From NCBI GenBank assembly GCA_944383785.1, contig CALWQV010000007.1:1-55636 (forward strand): 55,636 nt of DNA, given 5' to 3'. The translations under genes and the position numbers were made by a program. Below, in pieces: positions 1-7,213 of this stretch; the stretch's first letter is position 1, and every line of letters begins with the position of its first letter. Below the pieces are notes generated by a model. It had not been told where the DNA came from. It saw nothing but the letters and a program-made list of their open reading frames with translations, and made no database searches. The DNA is from an uncultured Enterocloster sp. GTDB lineage: Bacteria; Bacillota; Clostridia; Lachnospirales; Lachnospiraceae.

Positions 1-545
1 ACCTCAAATTCCATTGCTTCCAGGTTCAGCACAATATCCCGGCGCACATTTTCTGCCAGGTCAATGGGAGCCACATCAAAATATCCCGCCGTCTCATGAG
101 TATTGGTGGTAGGCCGCCCGTCGTCGTCCGTATGGAACAGGAAAAACTCGCACTCCGGCCCTACCTGGAAGGTATAGCCCATCTGCTTTGCCTCCTCTGC
201 CGCCTGTCGCAGCACATACCTGGGATCTCCCTTAAAAGGCTTCTGGTCTACGCCGTAGACGTCGCAGATCAGCCGGGCCACCTTGCCCTGCTGAGGACGC
301 CATGGAAAGATCTCAAAGGTGTCCAGATCCGGATAAAGATACATATCCGACTCTTCGATGCGCACAAAGCCCTCGATGGCGGAGCCGTCAAAAATACACC
401 TGTTTTCCAGCGCCTTAGGCAGCTGTCCCACTGTAATCGCCACATTTTTCAACATGCCGAAAATATCCGTAAACTGCAGGCGGATGAACTCTACATCTTC
501 CTCCTCTGCCATCCGGATAATATCCTCCCTGCTGTACTTGCTCAT
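1..545 (-). CDS. glnA: Glutamine synthetase, N-terminal part (runs off window start)
   Basis: This encodes the first 181 residues of a type I glutamine synthetase, which condenses glutamate and ammonia using ATP in the cytoplasm. The visible part holds the beta-grasp domain (RLQFTDIFG near residue 22, FDGSAIEGF near residue 52) and the start of the catalytic domain, with the metal-binding GPECEFFLF segment near residue 140. The ATG at 545 is preceded by GAGGTG and lies downstream of a strong promoter. The C-terminal two thirds, including the adenylylation/feedback region, lie outside the window, so the subtype (alpha or beta) cannot be decided. Identification by conserved motifs is secure. 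Confidence 0.95.
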   Translation of the reverse strand, partial: MSKYSREDIIRMAEEEDVEFIRLQFTDIFGMLKNVAITVGQLPKALENRCIFDGSAIEGFVRIEESDMYLYPDLDTFEIFPWRPQQGKVARLICDVYGVDQKPFKGDPRYVLRQAAEEAKQMGYTFQVGPECEFFLFHTDDDGRPTTNTHETAGYFDVAPIDLAENVRRDIVLNLEAMEFE

Positions 546-592
546 ACCTTACACCTCTTTCACTAAAAAATAACGGGCTGCATTTTTGTAGA

Positions 593-621
593 ACTATAGC
601 AACTGCAGGGCCATTTGTCAA
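593..621 (-). promoter_or_regulatory. Sigma-A-type promoter of glnA
   Basis: Reading leftward, TTGACA (621-616) and TATAGT (598-593) are separated by exactly 17 bases and point into glnA, whose start codon is about 45 bases downstream. A 9-bp inverted repeat, CGGGCTGCA at 574-582 and TGCAGCCCG at 637-645, brackets this promoter on both sides and may be a regulatory site. No classical GlnR/TnrA box was recognised. Confidence 0.75.
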
Positions 622-679
622 GTTTTTCTACTCTTTTGCAGCCCGCATATTTTTCCGCCCTTAGCAGTCCGCTTAAGCC

Positions 680-1543
680 TTACTCTTCCAGGGCCCTCAG
701 CTGTTCGCTTAAGGCGCTGCCCAGCTTCATGGAGCCCACATAGCCTACATCTCCGGTCATCAGCACCTGGCCGTCCTCTTCGATCTCCACCTCCAGGGTT
801 CCGCCGGGCATCTGCACGATTACTTTCGGATCTGTCAGCCCCAGCCGGTAAGCCGCGGCGGCGGCAGCGCAGCAGCCGGTGCCGGAAGCCAGGGTATAGC
901 CCGCTCCCCGCTCGTATACCTCCGTCTGGATATGGGTCCGGTCCAGCACCTTCATGATCTGGGTATTGATCTTGGCCGGAAACTGCCTGGCATTCTCAGA
1001 GTAGCCCCCGATGCGGCAGACCAGCTCCTTTGAAATCTCATCCATCAGGATCACGCAGTGGGGATTTCCAATATTCAGGCAGGTAACCGGGTAGGGGATG
1101 CGGCCAAAGACCATGGTTTCATTGACGATCTCCCGCCGGGGGCCTTCCACCGGCACCTCATCGCTCCAGAAGGAAACCTTCCCCATAGAAACCTTCAGCC
1201 TGGTGCCCTCCTCGTTCAGGTAATGGATGGACGCCTCTCCTCCCTGGGTGTGTATGGCAAAATTTTTCTTCTGCACATAGCCGCCGTCCTTTAGATATTT
1301 GGCGAAAATGCGGACGCCGTTTCCGCTGTTCTCCGTCAGGCTTCCGTCGCTGTTCCAGATTCTCACAGAGATGCGCTCCCCCTCAAGCAACGGCCCCTCC
1401 ACTACGCCGTCCGCCCCCACGCCGAAATTCCGGTCGCAGAGCAGGCGCACATTTGCCGGGCTCAAACGCAGCTTGTTGCGGTTCGGGTCAAACACCAGAT
1501 AATCATTTCCAAGGCCATGATACTTTTCCACTACTGTTTTCAT
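680..1543 (-). CDS. dapF: Diaminopimelate epimerase-like protein with Ser at both catalytic Cys positions
   Basis: The 287-residue protein has the full length and two-fold fold signature of DapF, the cofactor-independent racemase that makes meso-diaminopimelate for lysine and peptidoglycan. It starts KYHGLGNDYLVFD and carries GNPHCV near residue 160 and YERGAGYTLAS near residue 210. In canonical DapF the two acid/base cysteines lie in CGNG and CGTGA. Here both motifs read SGNG (Ser73) and SGTGC (Ser220); Cys224 and Cys225 follow the second. The gene is otherwise intact and codon use matches its neighbours, so this is a divergent subfamily rather than decay. It could be a DapF variant of Clostridia or an epimerase/isomerase with another substrate. 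The symbol is by homology only. Confidence 0.8.
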   Translation of the reverse strand: MKTVVEKYHGLGNDYLVFDPNRNKLRLSPANVRLLCDRNFGVGADGVVEGPLLEGERISVRIWNSDGSLTENSGNGVRIFAKYLKDGGYVQKKNFAIHTQGGEASIHYLNEEGTRLKVSMGKVSFWSDEVPVEGPRREIVNETMVFGRIPYPVTCLNIGNPHCVILMDEISKELVCRIGGYSENARQFPAKINTQIMKVLDRTHIQTEVYERGAGYTLASGTGCCAAAAAAYRLGLTDPKVIVQMPGGTLEVEIEEDGQVLMTGDVGYVGSMKLGSALSEQLRALEE

Positions 1544-1574
1544 TGCGGATTCCTTTCTGAGTTTTTGTTTTTAG

Positions 1575-1758
1575 TATACCGTAACAGTTCAAGACGGCAG
1601 GAAAACAGGAGCAAAAACAGGTGTTAAGCTTGCTTATAAGCAAAGTGCCCCTTGCGGGTATGATTTTGCCCCTGTTTTCATATCGGATGGACATCCGATG
1701 CTTCTTGTCCGGCCTTGGCCGGGCAAGAAGATGTGCCGTCCTGAACTATTACAGTATA
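1575..1758. repeat. Large palindromic repeat, copy 1
   Basis: About 184 bp bounded by a terminal inverted repeat: the left end reads TATACCGTAACAGTTCAAGA followed by CGGCA, and the right end is its near-perfect reverse complement. Internal structure is nested. A 14-bp perfect palindrome TTGCTTATAAGCAA and a pair of complementary GGGGCAAAA/TTTTGCCCC-like arms lie in the left half, followed by two hairpins, ATCGGATGGACATCCGAT and a CTTCTTG/CAAGAAG stem around GGCCTTGGCC. It lies directly upstream of the leftward dapF-like gene. Short open frames inside it are by-products of the palindrome. No transposase is present, so it resembles a MITE or other dispersed palindromic element. Confidence 0.7.
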
Positions 1759-1826
1759 TCAGGCATTATTTTGAGAAAATATATGAATTATGCTATATTT
1801 TTCTTTAAATTCTGCTATTATATAAA

Positions 1827-2010
1827 GTAACAGTTTAGGGCGGCGGAAAACAGGGGCAAAAACAGGCGCTAAGCTTGCTTATAAGCAAAGTGCCTCTTGC
1901 GGGTATGATTTTGCCCCTGTTTTCACATCGAATGGACATATCCGGAGGGGTGCGCTGTTCGATGCCTCTTATCCGGCCTAAGACGGGCAAGAAGATATGC
2001 CGTCCTGAAC
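1827..2010. repeat. Large palindromic repeat, copy 2
   Basis: A second, diverged copy of the element at 1575-1758, in the same orientation and about 70 bp away. It shares the GTAACAGTTT left end, the GGCGCTAAGCTTGCTTATAA core, the CTTGCGGGTATGATTTTGCC segment and the TGCCGTCCTGAAC right end. It differs mainly in the first right-hand hairpin, where about 15 bases are added around TATCCGGAGGGGTGCGCTG. The copy ends about 40 bases before the AraC-family gene at 2053 and would be part of that gene's leader if transcription starts upstream. Confidence 0.7.
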
Positions 2011-2052
2011 AGACGCAATATAAGCATAAAACTCGAAAGGAGCCTTTCACCT

Positions 2053-2910
2053 ATGGACAGTCCCGCGCCGAAAACCGGCTATCTGACCGATGATTTCCGT
2101 CTCTTTCACCTAACGGCCCCTGTGCCGTCGGAAACCGCGCCTCACTACCACGATTTCTGTAAAATCCTGGTGATGTTAAAGGGTTCCATCGGCTATACCA
2201 TCGAGGGACGCAGCTATCAGCTGCTTCCCGGCGACATTGTGCTTGTAAACCATGGGGAAATCCACTGTCCCCATCCGGGGGAACGAACCTTCTATGAGCG
2301 GCTCATCCTCTACCTCTCCCCCTTATTTTTGGAGCAGGTCAGCCCTGGCGCTCCCTTAAACCGCTGCTTTGACCAGGCCCGCTACCGCCATTCCTCCGTC
2401 CTGCGTCTGGCGGATGAGGAACGGAGGCTTCTCTTTGACCTTCTAACGCGCCTGGAGGATTCCGCAAAGAAAGAAGAGGCTTACGCCTCTGCTCTTTACC
2501 GCCATACTCTTCTTTTAGAATTTTTAATCTGCCTCAACCGGGCCTCCCTAAATGAGCGCACCTCCTACCTCCATACCGGCTCCTTAAACTATCAGGTGTC
2601 GGGACTCATCGCCTATGTAAACAGTCATCTGGAAGAGGACCTGTCCATCCCGGCCCTTTCAAAACAGTGCGGCTTAAGCCCTTACCGCATGATGCATTTA
2701 TTTAAGGAAGAAACTGGCTGCACCATCGGCTCCTATATCGCCCAAAAGCGCCTGGCTCTGGCCAGGGAGCGGATGCGCCTGGGGCAAAACGCCACCGAAG
2801 CCTGCTTTGGCTGCGGCTTTTCCAGCTACTCCGCTTTCCTGCGGGCCTATAAGCGGCAGTTTGGCGAAACGCCGCGGAAGTTAAAGGGGCACGTTACCCG
2901 GAATAATTAG
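2053..2910 (+). CDS. AraC-family transcriptional regulator (cupin + HTH)
   Basis: A 285-residue protein with the standard two-part AraC layout. Residues about 20-90 form a cupin-type sensor domain (HYHDFCKILVMLKGS, then YQLLPGDIVLVNHGEIH). Residues about 185-280 form the double helix-turn-helix DNA-binding domain (LSIPALSKQCGLSPYRMMHL, then GFSSYSAFLRAYKRQFGETP). The start is supported by AAAGGAG ten bases upstream. The ligand is not deducible; cupin-type AraC proteins often sense sugars or aromatic compounds. It stands alone, 150 bases ahead of the AtuA-family gene, but that gene has its own LysR-type control region, so a regulatory link is uncertain. Confidence 0.9.
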   Translation: MDSPAPKTGYLTDDFRLFHLTAPVPSETAPHYHDFCKILVMLKGSIGYTIEGRSYQLLPGDIVLVNHGEIHCPHPGERTFYERLILYLSPLFLEQVSPGAPLNRCFDQARYRHSSVLRLADEERRLLFDLLTRLEDSAKKEEAYASALYRHTLLLEFLICLNRASLNERTSYLHTGSLNYQVSGLIAYVNSHLEEDLSIPALSKQCGLSPYRMMHLFKEETGCTIGSYIAQKRLALARERMRLGQNATEACFGCGFSSYSAFLRAYKRQFGETPRKLKGHVTRNN

Positions 2911-2946
2911 AAGGATGTTTGCCCCTTCTGTCAGCACCTTTTATCT

Positions 2947-2963
2947 TATAGTCTAAAGCTATA
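2947..2963. promoter_or_regulatory. LysR-type operator dyad upstream of the AtuA-family gene
   Basis: The sequence TATAG-N7-CTATA is an interrupted palindrome with the T-N11-A arrangement bound by LysR-type regulators. The same 17-bp dyad, with a different spacer, occurs at 5692-5708 before the transporter gene. Further half-sites (TATAG at 2990-2994, CTATA at 3011-3015) lead up to a TATAAT hexamer at 3022-3027 without a recognisable -35, as expected for an activator-dependent promoter. The LysR-type protein encoded at 4786-5688 is the obvious candidate. Confidence 0.6.
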
Positions 2964-3059
2964 TTTTTATATAATTTATGTATTTTACTTATAGGCTTCT
3001 TTCCGATAAACTATAAACAGATATAATACCCCTCAAAAATATGAAAAGGAGCTAAAAAA

Positions 3060-4412
3060 ATGGAATGCAAAGTATTTGTCCCCTGTGGAGCTCTTGGAAG
3101 CGGTATCGCTGAAGATTCCTTAGCAAGAGGAATGAACTTGCTGCCTGATATTATATCCTGCGATGCCGGTTCTACGGATTCAGGGCCTTATTATCTGGGA
3201 ACTGGTAAAGGGAAATATGCCAGAAGCAGTGTAAAGCATGATCTTAAGCTTGTGATTATGGCAGCTCATAAGGCAGGAATCCCCATCACCATTGGAAGCG
3301 CCTCCACTTGCGGTTCTGACAGCGGCGTGGATGAAGTTGCCGCGATATGCCGGGAGGTCTGTGAAGAAGAAGGAATCAAAGCGAAGGTAACCTTGATCTA
3401 TTCAGAGCAGAACCCCAAAGAAATGAAAAAGCGTTTTGAGGAGGGCAAGGTATCTCCTCTTCCGGGTGCTCCGAACATCGAGGCTTCCGTCTTTGACAGC
3501 TGCAGCCATATCGTAGGGCTTGCAGGTGTAGAGCCTTTCATCAAGGCTTTGCAGGATGGCGCCGATATCGTTATCTGCGGAAGATCAACAGATACCGCAG
3601 TGCTTGCCGCAATGCCAATCATAAGGGGATGCGATGAAGCATCGGCTTGGCACGGAGCCAAAGTATGCGAATGCGGAGGTCTCTGCACGACGAATCCCAT
3701 GAGCGGCGCTGTGTTCCTGACTGTCACAGACAAGGGCTTTATTGTGGAAGCCGTAGGGGAAAATGCAGAATGTACTCCTTATTCTGTCTCAGCGCATCTG
3801 CTTTATGAAAATTCAGATCCCATCCATCTCACTGAACCCGGAATTGAGATAGATGTTTCTGGAGCAGTCTACACACAGCTTGAGAATGGAAGGGTGTATG
3901 TGGAAGGAGCAAAACTTAAACGCAGCGAGCATTACACGATGAAGCTTGAGGGCTCAGGGCCTAATGGATTTCAAACAGTCATACTGTCCGGAATCAGAGA
4001 CAGAGACGTTATGAAGGCTCCCATGGAGTGGATCAAAAAAATATCTTTGTTTATGGAAGACAGATTTAAAAAAGTCGGGGTTGACCGGTCAAGATTCAGC
4101 TATTCCATAAGGCCTTATGGATATAATGCTGTATACGGCGGAAAGGTTCCCGATGAATATGTCCCCAATGAAATTGGAATGCTTCTGGTCGTCACGGCGG
4201 ACAGCCAGGATTTAGCGACTCAGGTGGCCAAGCTGTTTAATCCTTACATGCTGCATTTCCCCATGAGAACAGATACTCAGCTTCCGTCATATGCATTTCC
4301 TTTTTCTCCTTCAGAGATTGAGCGTGGGCAGATATACGAATTTAAGCTCAACCATGTAGTGATGGTAGATGACCCCATGGAACTTGTAAGATTCAAAACT
4401 CTGGATTTTTAA
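3060..4412 (+). CDS. AtuA-family protein (acyclic terpene utilisation family, DUF1446)
   Basis: The 450-residue protein matches the AtuA/DUF1446 family in length and in its characteristic segments: an N-terminal CDAGSTDSGPYYLGTG loop near residue 36, GSASTCGSDSGVDE near residue 82, DIVICGRSTDTAV near residue 172, and a C-terminal SYSIRPYGYNAVYGG region. The family is named after a Pseudomonas citronellol/geraniol catabolic gene but its biochemical reaction is not established. It is followed 23 bases later by a DUF4387 gene, its usual partner, sometimes fused to it. The GGAGCT ribosome binding site and the upstream LysR dyad support the start. With a CitMHS transporter downstream, the substrate is more likely a small carboxylate than a terpene; that is inference. 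Confidence 0.85.
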   Translation: MECKVFVPCGALGSGIAEDSLARGMNLLPDIISCDAGSTDSGPYYLGTGKGKYARSSVKHDLKLVIMAAHKAGIPITIGSASTCGSDSGVDEVAAICREVCEEEGIKAKVTLIYSEQNPKEMKKRFEEGKVSPLPGAPNIEASVFDSCSHIVGLAGVEPFIKALQDGADIVICGRSTDTAVLAAMPIIRGCDEASAWHGAKVCECGGLCTTNPMSGAVFLTVTDKGFIVEAVGENAECTPYSVSAHLLYENSDPIHLTEPGIEIDVSGAVYTQLENGRVYVEGAKLKRSEHYTMKLEGSGPNGFQTVILSGIRDRDVMKAPMEWIKKISLFMEDRFKKVGVDRSRFSYSIRPYGYNAVYGGKVPDEYVPNEIGMLLVVTADSQDLATQVAKLFNPYMLHFPMRTDTQLPSYAFPFSPSEIERGQIYEFKLNHVVMVDDPMELVRFKTLDF

Positions 4413-4435
4413 AATTGATAAGGAGGAATGCACCC

Positions 4436-4741
4436 ATGAGCAAACTCTCAGATGTGGCATATTATGTCAGAAGCAAGAATGCTGGTCCTTTTTGGGTAAC
4501 AATTGATATCTTCTGTAATAATGAGGAATCTTATAAACGCATTGCCAGCTCAAAAAAAATAAACAAACAGCTCATAAGCAAACTGTATGGAGCAGACCCT
4601 GAAAATGTTAAAATCTTTCATATGGACGACCTGAAAGTCATTAAGATTTCATATCCAAGGTTCTGCCCTCAAGGCGGAAAAGATGAGCGCGATATGCATG
4701 CAGGACAGCAGTATATAGAGCTTCTGAATGTAGAAATTTAA
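4436..4741 (+). CDS. DUF4387 protein, partner of AtuA
   Basis: A 101-residue protein beginning MSKLSDVAYYVRSKNAGPFW, typical of DUF4387, which occurs beside or fused to the C-terminus of AtuA/DUF1446 proteins. The ATG at 4436 is preceded by AGGAGG at 4421-4426. An in-frame TTG at 4415 is rejected because it precedes the ribosome binding site. There are no membrane segments or metal motifs. The gene lies 23 bases after the AtuA-family stop and is clearly co-transcribed. A role as small subunit or accessory domain of an AtuA-DUF4387 enzyme is inferred from the recurrent pairing; no activity is known to me. Confidence 0.85.
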   Translation: MSKLSDVAYYVRSKNAGPFWVTIDIFCNNEESYKRIASSKKINKQLISKLYGADPENVKIFHMDDLKVIKISYPRFCPQGGKDERDMHAGQQYIELLNVEI

Positions 4742-4785
4742 ATTTATATTTGATATACTTACGAAAAATGGTCGGAGGTATGCGA

Positions 4786-5688
4786 ATGGATATTAAAGAA
4801 TATAGCTATATCCTTGCGGTCGTTGAATGCGGAAGTATATCTAAAGCGGCAAAAAAATTATATATTTCCCAGCCTTCTCTAACGACATATATCAATAATC
4901 TGGAAAGGAGGCTGGGATTTCATTTTTTTGTGGACGGCAAGGGTAAATCTGAGCTTACGCCCGAAGGCGAACTTTATGTGGGCTATGCGAAACAGATCAT
5001 GATATTGAATCATAATCTGTATGAGCAGCTTAATGCCATAAACAATATAAAACATAAGCTTGTGCGCATCGGCATTGCGGGAACCAGATCTACCATACTG
5101 ATTCCGAAACTCTTACCTGCCCTGAAGAAGAAAGATCCATCGCTCCAGGTGGAAATCTTAGAAGGGAACAGCAAGCAGTTGGAGGAAGCCCTGAGGCGAG
5201 GAGAACTTGATTTTGCGCTTCTCAATGATTCGGTCAATCTCAAAGGGTTTGATTATGAAAGTATCTCTGAGGAAAAATTTGTTCTTCTGGCTCCTGATTT
5301 CTATCAGCTTTCTGATCTGGCTGAAATATCAGAGAATCTTCCTTATCCCTGGATCGATATAAGGCATGCCAAGGAGCTTCCCTTTGTCATGCTGCATCAT
5401 GGCCATCGAGTACGGGAGATCGCGGATACTCTATTCCAGAAAAATGACATCAAACCTCATATCGTATTTGAAACGGAAAATGCCGTAACAGCGTGCAGGC
5501 TTGTGGAAGCTGGATACGGGTGTTCATTTATATTAGGATCATACGCAGAACAGCTTAAAAAAAATGTCAACATTTTTTTGGTGGGATCTCCTACCATATC
5601 GAGAAAACTTGTGATAGCCAGACTAAAGAACAGGGAATATACTGCGGCAGGACGTTCTGTGGCTGAGATGATAAAAATATTGGCCTAA
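4786..5688 (+). CDS. LysR-family regulator of the AtuA/CitMHS unit
   Basis: A 300-residue LysR-type regulator. The N-terminal winged HTH is seen at residues 1-60 (GSISKAAKKLYISQPSLTTY), followed by the linker helix and a two-lobed effector-binding domain (VRIGIAGTRSTILIPKLLPA, then VEAGYGCSFILGSYAEQL). The ATG at 4786 is chosen because GGAGG at 4774-4778 has ideal spacing; upstream TTG and ATG candidates do not. It sits between the AtuA/DUF4387 pair and the CitMHS transporter on the same strand, and matching dyads precede both flanking units. LysR regulators of this type usually bind the substrate or an intermediate of the pathway they activate. Confidence 0.92.
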   Translation: MDIKEYSYILAVVECGSISKAAKKLYISQPSLTTYINNLERRLGFHFFVDGKGKSELTPEGELYVGYAKQIMILNHNLYEQLNAINNIKHKLVRIGIAGTRSTILIPKLLPALKKKDPSLQVEILEGNSKQLEEALRRGELDFALLNDSVNLKGFDYESISEEKFVLLAPDFYQLSDLAEISENLPYPWIDIRHAKELPFVMLHHGHRVREIADTLFQKNDIKPHIVFETENAVTACRLVEAGYGCSFILGSYAEQLKKNVNIFLVGSPTISRKLVIARLKNREYTAAGRSVAEMIKILA

Positions 5689-5691
5689 AAA

Positions 5692-5708
5692 TATAGAATC
5701 CGTCTATA
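5692..5708. promoter_or_regulatory. LysR-type operator dyad upstream of the CitMHS transporter
   Basis: TATAG-N7-CTATA, extendable to ATATAG-N7-CTATAT, lies immediately after the LysR gene stop and about 110 bases before the transporter. It repeats the dyad at 2947-2963. Another TATAG half-site lies at 5721-5725, and a TATTAT -10-like hexamer at 5770-5775. Together these suggest a separate LysR-activated transcript for the transporter. Confidence 0.6.
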
Positions 5709-5819
5709 TTTTTATTGAAATATAGTATTTTACGATCTCTTTTCTTCATGTTAGTATTTTTATGAGGGGTATTATATGTAACTTTTTTCAAATGCTTACA
5801 TAAGAAAAGGAGAACGAGT

Positions 5820-7112
5820 ATGAATATCGTACTAATAGGGGTTCTGATGATGGTGGTATTTATGGCTGCCATCTTGTCAAAAAAAGTTAGTGCATTAACA
5901 GCTTTGGTGGTTGTTCCTGTCATATTTGGATTTATTGCAGGCTTCGGAATGAACACCCTTGAGTATGCGGTAAACGGAATACTTTCTGTAAACAGCACCG
6001 TAGCGTTGCTTGCATTCGCAATACTGTATTTTGGCGTCATGCTGTGTACCGGATTATTTGATCCTCTTTCGGGAGTGATCCTTCGTTTTATGAAAGGAGA
6101 TCCCCTGCGGGTCCTTGTGGGAACCGTTATACTCGCTACATTGGTGTCCCTGGACGGAGACGGAACCACAACCATTATGATATGCTGTGCCGCACTGCTT
6201 CCCGTTTACAGACAGCTTGATATAAGCAGAATCTATCTCGCGCTTTTCATTGTTTTACCCAACGGCGCTATTAACCTGCTTCCTTGGGGAGGGCCTACCG
6301 CAAGATTGATGGCGGTGATGGAGCTGGATTCTGGCCAATTACTGGCCAACCTGATTCCTATTATCGTCGTTGGAGTCCTGGCTCCCCTGGCTATTTCAAT
6401 ATTTATCGGGCTAAAAGAAAGAAAAAGGCTGGGAATAAAAGGAATCGATATAAAGCTTCTCAGCGAAAGCATAGGCGAAGACCGGGCAGAATTCAAAAGG
6501 CCTCAGTACATATGGTTCAATTTTATCATGACCGTCATTATACTCCTTTTGATCATATTCATGGGAGTTCCCGGACCGCTTATGTTCGCCCTAGGAGCAT
6601 GCCTTGCTTTGGCAGTTAATTATCATGATATAAAGATCCAGCGCAAAGTTATCGAATATAATGCAGAAGGTATTGTAAACATTGTTTTAATGATCATGGG
6701 AGCCGGAGTCCTGATGGGGATCTTAAGCGAATCAGGAATGGATCAGGCCATGGCCAATGCGCTTATATCCGTCATTCCCGAATCCTGGGGGAAATATTTC
6801 ACATTTGTACTTGCTGTCATCAGCGGCCCCGCAGTCTGGCTTCTCAACAACGATGCTTTTTACTTTGGAATATTCCCTGTATTAGCGGAAGCAGCCAGAA
6901 CTTATGGATTTACTGATATGCAGATCGGCCTTGCATCACTGCTCGGACAGTTCTTCAGAGGCTTCAGCCCAGTAGTGCCTGCTCTATACTTTGTCTGCTC
7001 CTATGTGGATATAGAGTTCAGCGAATTCCAGAAGAAAGCCATACCTATGGCCTGCATTTCTTTCGCCGTTATGCTGGTGCTGGGAGCTATTATGGGAATC
7101 TATGCAGTTTAA
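5820..7112 (+). CDS. CitMHS-family carboxylate transporter
   Basis: A 430-residue integral membrane protein with about eleven hydrophobic segments. It carries the conserved CitMHS stretches LFAILYFGVM-like (here LLAFAILYFGVMLCTGLFDP), SLDGDGTTT near residue 104 and LPWGGPTARL near residue 147. Members move citrate or related di/tricarboxylates, often as metal complexes, driven by protons. AAGGAGAA precedes the start. The position behind a LysR dyad and downstream of the AtuA/DUF4387 pair makes it the probable importer of that pathway's substrate. A strong bidirectional terminator follows. Exact substrate cannot be read from sequence. Confidence 0.88.
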   Translation: MNIVLIGVLMMVVFMAAILSKKVSALTALVVVPVIFGFIAGFGMNTLEYAVNGILSVNSTVALLAFAILYFGVMLCTGLFDPLSGVILRFMKGDPLRVLVGTVILATLVSLDGDGTTTIMICCAALLPVYRQLDISRIYLALFIVLPNGAINLLPWGGPTARLMAVMELDSGQLLANLIPIIVVGVLAPLAISIFIGLKERKRLGIKGIDIKLLSESIGEDRAEFKRPQYIWFNFIMTVIILLLIIFMGVPGPLMFALGACLALAVNYHDIKIQRKVIEYNAEGIVNIVLMIMGAGVLMGILSESGMDQAMANALISVIPESWGKYFTFVLAVISGPAVWLLNNDAFYFGIFPVLAEAARTYGFTDMQIGLASLLGQFFRGFSPVVPALYFVCSYVDIEFSEFQKKAIPMACISFAVMLVLGAIMGIYAV

Positions 7113-7147
7113 CCTGAATTGCAGGAAACTGCTGCATTAAAAGTCAA

Positions 7148-7184
7148 AATCAGGCCCTGCCATTGTGGTAGGGCCTGATTCTTT
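7148..7184. terminator. Bidirectional rho-independent terminator
   Basis: AATCAGGCCCT pairs with AGGGCCTGATT and the stem continues inward through GCC/GGT around a short loop. T-rich bases follow on the plus strand and A-rich bases precede it, so it can end both the transporter transcript and the convergent GntR gene. Confidence 0.85.
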
Positions 7185-7213
7185 GGCGCGACGCCGCCAG
7201 AAGGAAAGAAGGG

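Noticed and set aside
1503-2050. Short leftward reading frames with near-identical N-termini inside both palindromic repeats
   Set aside because: They are generated by the duplicated palindrome, end in unrelated sequence and lack ribosome binding sites; treated as repeat sequence.
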